Shown here one piece after another: positions 62,754 through 64,000 of a stretch of DNA of 64,000 nucleotides. The stretch covers positions 372,001-436,000 of the forward strand of contig JADJTG010000012.1 of assembly GCA_016711285.1 (NCBI GenBank). The letters run 5' to 3'. This DNA comes from Sphingobacteriales bacterium (GTDB lineage: Bacteria > Bacteroidota > Bacteroidia > Chitinophagales > UBA2359). Numbering within the stretch: the first letter of the stretch is position 1; the number at the start of each line of letters is the position of its first letter. Both the position numbers and the translations under genes were made by a program. Under the pieces are notes generated by a model. It was given only the letters and a program-made list of their open reading frames with translations, was not told the origin of the DNA and searched no databases.

Positions 62754-63090
62754 ATTTTTATATAGCGTTTCTAATAAAAAAAAGTCCGATAAAACAAAAT
62801 AACCGGTGACTGTAATACTTTTGCAAAAAAAAACAAGTCAAAATGTATTATCTACAACCGATTCATATACCCATCAATAACAGGATTGATACAACAATGA
62901 CAATAAAAATATTTTTTTTCAGATAAGATATAAAATATTGATAAAAAGACAATTAGAATATCAAAATTAAAAAAACATAACTACATTATAATTGACGCAA
63001 AAAAACAACATATTGACACAAATGTAAAGGTTAGTATTTTTTTTATATTTTGCAATAGTTTTACCATATTATTTTATTTAATGACAAAAC
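62754..63090. other. Divergent promoter region
   Basis: On the minus strand TTTG (62824-62827), a 21-nt spacer and TTATTTTG (62795-62802, one mismatch) could start the adhesin cluster. On the plus strand TATATTTTGC near 63047 is off-consensus by one inserted T. No gene is seen. Confidence 0.4.
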
Positions 63091-63969
63091 ATGTCACATT
63101 ATTTCAACATATTTTTATCAGCCTATAAAGGTTATGCCAATTGGTTATGGTACGAAATTACACACCCTCATTGGAAAAACTATTTTTGGTGGTTGGTCTG
63201 TGTATCGGTTATAGTATTTGCTTTGGAGTGGCTGCGCCCTTGGCGTAAAGACCAACCCAAATTTCGCAAAGATTTTTTTTTAGATGTGTTCTATATGTTT
63301 TTCAATTTCTATTTATTTTCGCTCATTATTTATAATGCTGCATCGGAAGTGATCGTAAATTTATTTCATGATGTACTTGCCGCAATAGGAATTGAACATC
63401 TATTTATTTTTAAAGTGGGTACTTTACCTGTATGGACACAATTACTGATATTATTTGTAGCACGCGATTTTGTGCAATGGAACATTCATCGTTTGCTGCA
63501 CCGCGTACCGCGATTGTGGGAATTTCATAAGGTGCATCACAGCGTGACACAAATGGGCTTTGCCGCTCACCTGCGTTATCATTGGATGGAAAATGTAGTA
63601 TATAATACACTCCAATACATTCCGTTGGCATTATTTGGATTTGGTATTGATGATTTTTTTATCGTCTATACTTTTGGGTTGATAATAGGACACCTCAATC
63701 ACGCCAATATCCGATTGCCTTTGGGCATTTTTAAATATATTTTCAACAATCCGCAAATGCACATTTGGCATCATGCCTATCATTTACCGCCCTCCCACCC
63801 TTTCGGAGTCAATTTCGGGCTGACGCTGAGTTGTTGGGATTATCTGTTTGGCACTGCCTATATTCCATACGATGGTCGCGATGAGCCTTTGGGCTTTCCG
63901 CAGGTGGAGCAATTCCCGCAAACCTTTTGGCAACAATTATGGTACGGTTTTGGTAAAAAAGATCAATAA
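63091..63969 (+). CDS. Sterol desaturase / fatty acid hydroxylase family protein
   Basis: 292 residues with about five hydrophobic segments. The di-iron His clusters are complete: H133-LL-H137 (HRLLH), H146-H149-H150 (HKVHH), and a late HIWHH, with RYHWMEN between. The family uses O2 to hydroxylate or desaturate lipids in the membrane. In bacteria the substrates include carotenoids, fatty acyl chains and ornithine lipids. The true substrate cannot be told from the sequence. It starts MSHYFNIFLS; no other start is better. It is divergent from the adhesin cluster, and nothing follows in the last 31 nt. Confidence 0.9.
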   Translation: MSHYFNIFLSAYKGYANWLWYEITHPHWKNYFWWLVCVSVIVFALEWLRPWRKDQPKFRKDFFLDVFYMFFNFYLFSLIIYNAASEVIVNLFHDVLAAIGIEHLFIFKVGTLPVWTQLLILFVARDFVQWNIHRLLHRVPRLWEFHKVHHSVTQMGFAAHLRYHWMENVVYNTLQYIPLALFGFGIDDFFIVYTFGLIIGHLNHANIRLPLGIFKYIFNNPQMHIWHHAYHLPPSHPFGVNFGLTLSCWDYLFGTAYIPYDGRDEPLGFPQVEQFPQTFWQQLWYGFGKKDQ

Positions 63970-64000
63970 CAATCACCTGAATCAATAAAAGTATATTTTT

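Overview
The window looks like a chromosomal segment of an AT-rich member of the Bacteroidota; I cannot name the species. The evidence is: C-terminal type IX secretion (T9SS) sorting domains of the LEQNxPNPF type, -7 promoter elements of the TAnnTTTG type, a fused SecDF, very large signal-peptide adhesins built from Ig-like, DUF11 and SdrD_B-like modules, and the apparent lack of strong Shine-Dalgarno sequences.

Layout. Positions 1-2490 (minus) hold a membrane-anchored STAND/NB-ARC-like ATPase with TPR repeats. It is split by apparent 1-nt indels and runs off the left edge. 2808-6891 is housekeeping: secDF (minus) and a Nudix hydrolase (plus). 6922-15970 is a tandem family of five secreted proteins. 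Each has a signal peptide, YGxY-rich repeats, an endosialidase-type intramolecular chaperone (Peptidase_S74-like) with its S...K dyad, a coiled coil and a near-identical T9SS tail. Four of the five have long conserved 5' leaders, of two types. 15970-23536 is mixed: a secreted phosphoesterase, a Zn/Mn-binding lipoprotein gene with an in-frame TGA, two small proteins, a flippase, recO, and panC-mreC-mreD. tRNA-Arg(CCT), tRNA-Pro(TGG) and tRNA-Ser(GCT) follow, all on the minus strand.

24004-26400 is an accessory patch beside the tRNA genes. It carries a 2OG-Fe(II) dioxygenase-like gene, a GRDP-like gene with a C-x3-C-x3-C-x3-C tail, a 31-codon ORF, and four copies of a 64-nt hairpin-rich repeat. 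26549-62753 is about 36 kb of genes all on the minus strand, probably one or a few transcripts. It encodes a small TPR protein followed by four giant secreted proteins. The last and largest (about 6,375 codons over 19 kb) contains 17 copies of an 80-residue module in a higher-order 5+1 arrangement and is the only one with a T9SS tail. The other three end in short Cys/Phe-containing tails. A sterol-desaturase-family gene (plus) closes the window.

Most broken reading frames sit in homopolymers or long repeats. They may be sequence or assembly errors rather than biology, so the fragments are listed separately and the joins are explained. The most interesting candidates are the S74-chaperone/T9SS array with its structured leaders, the giant adhesin operon with shared short C-terminal tails, and the dioxygenase/Cys-tail cassette.
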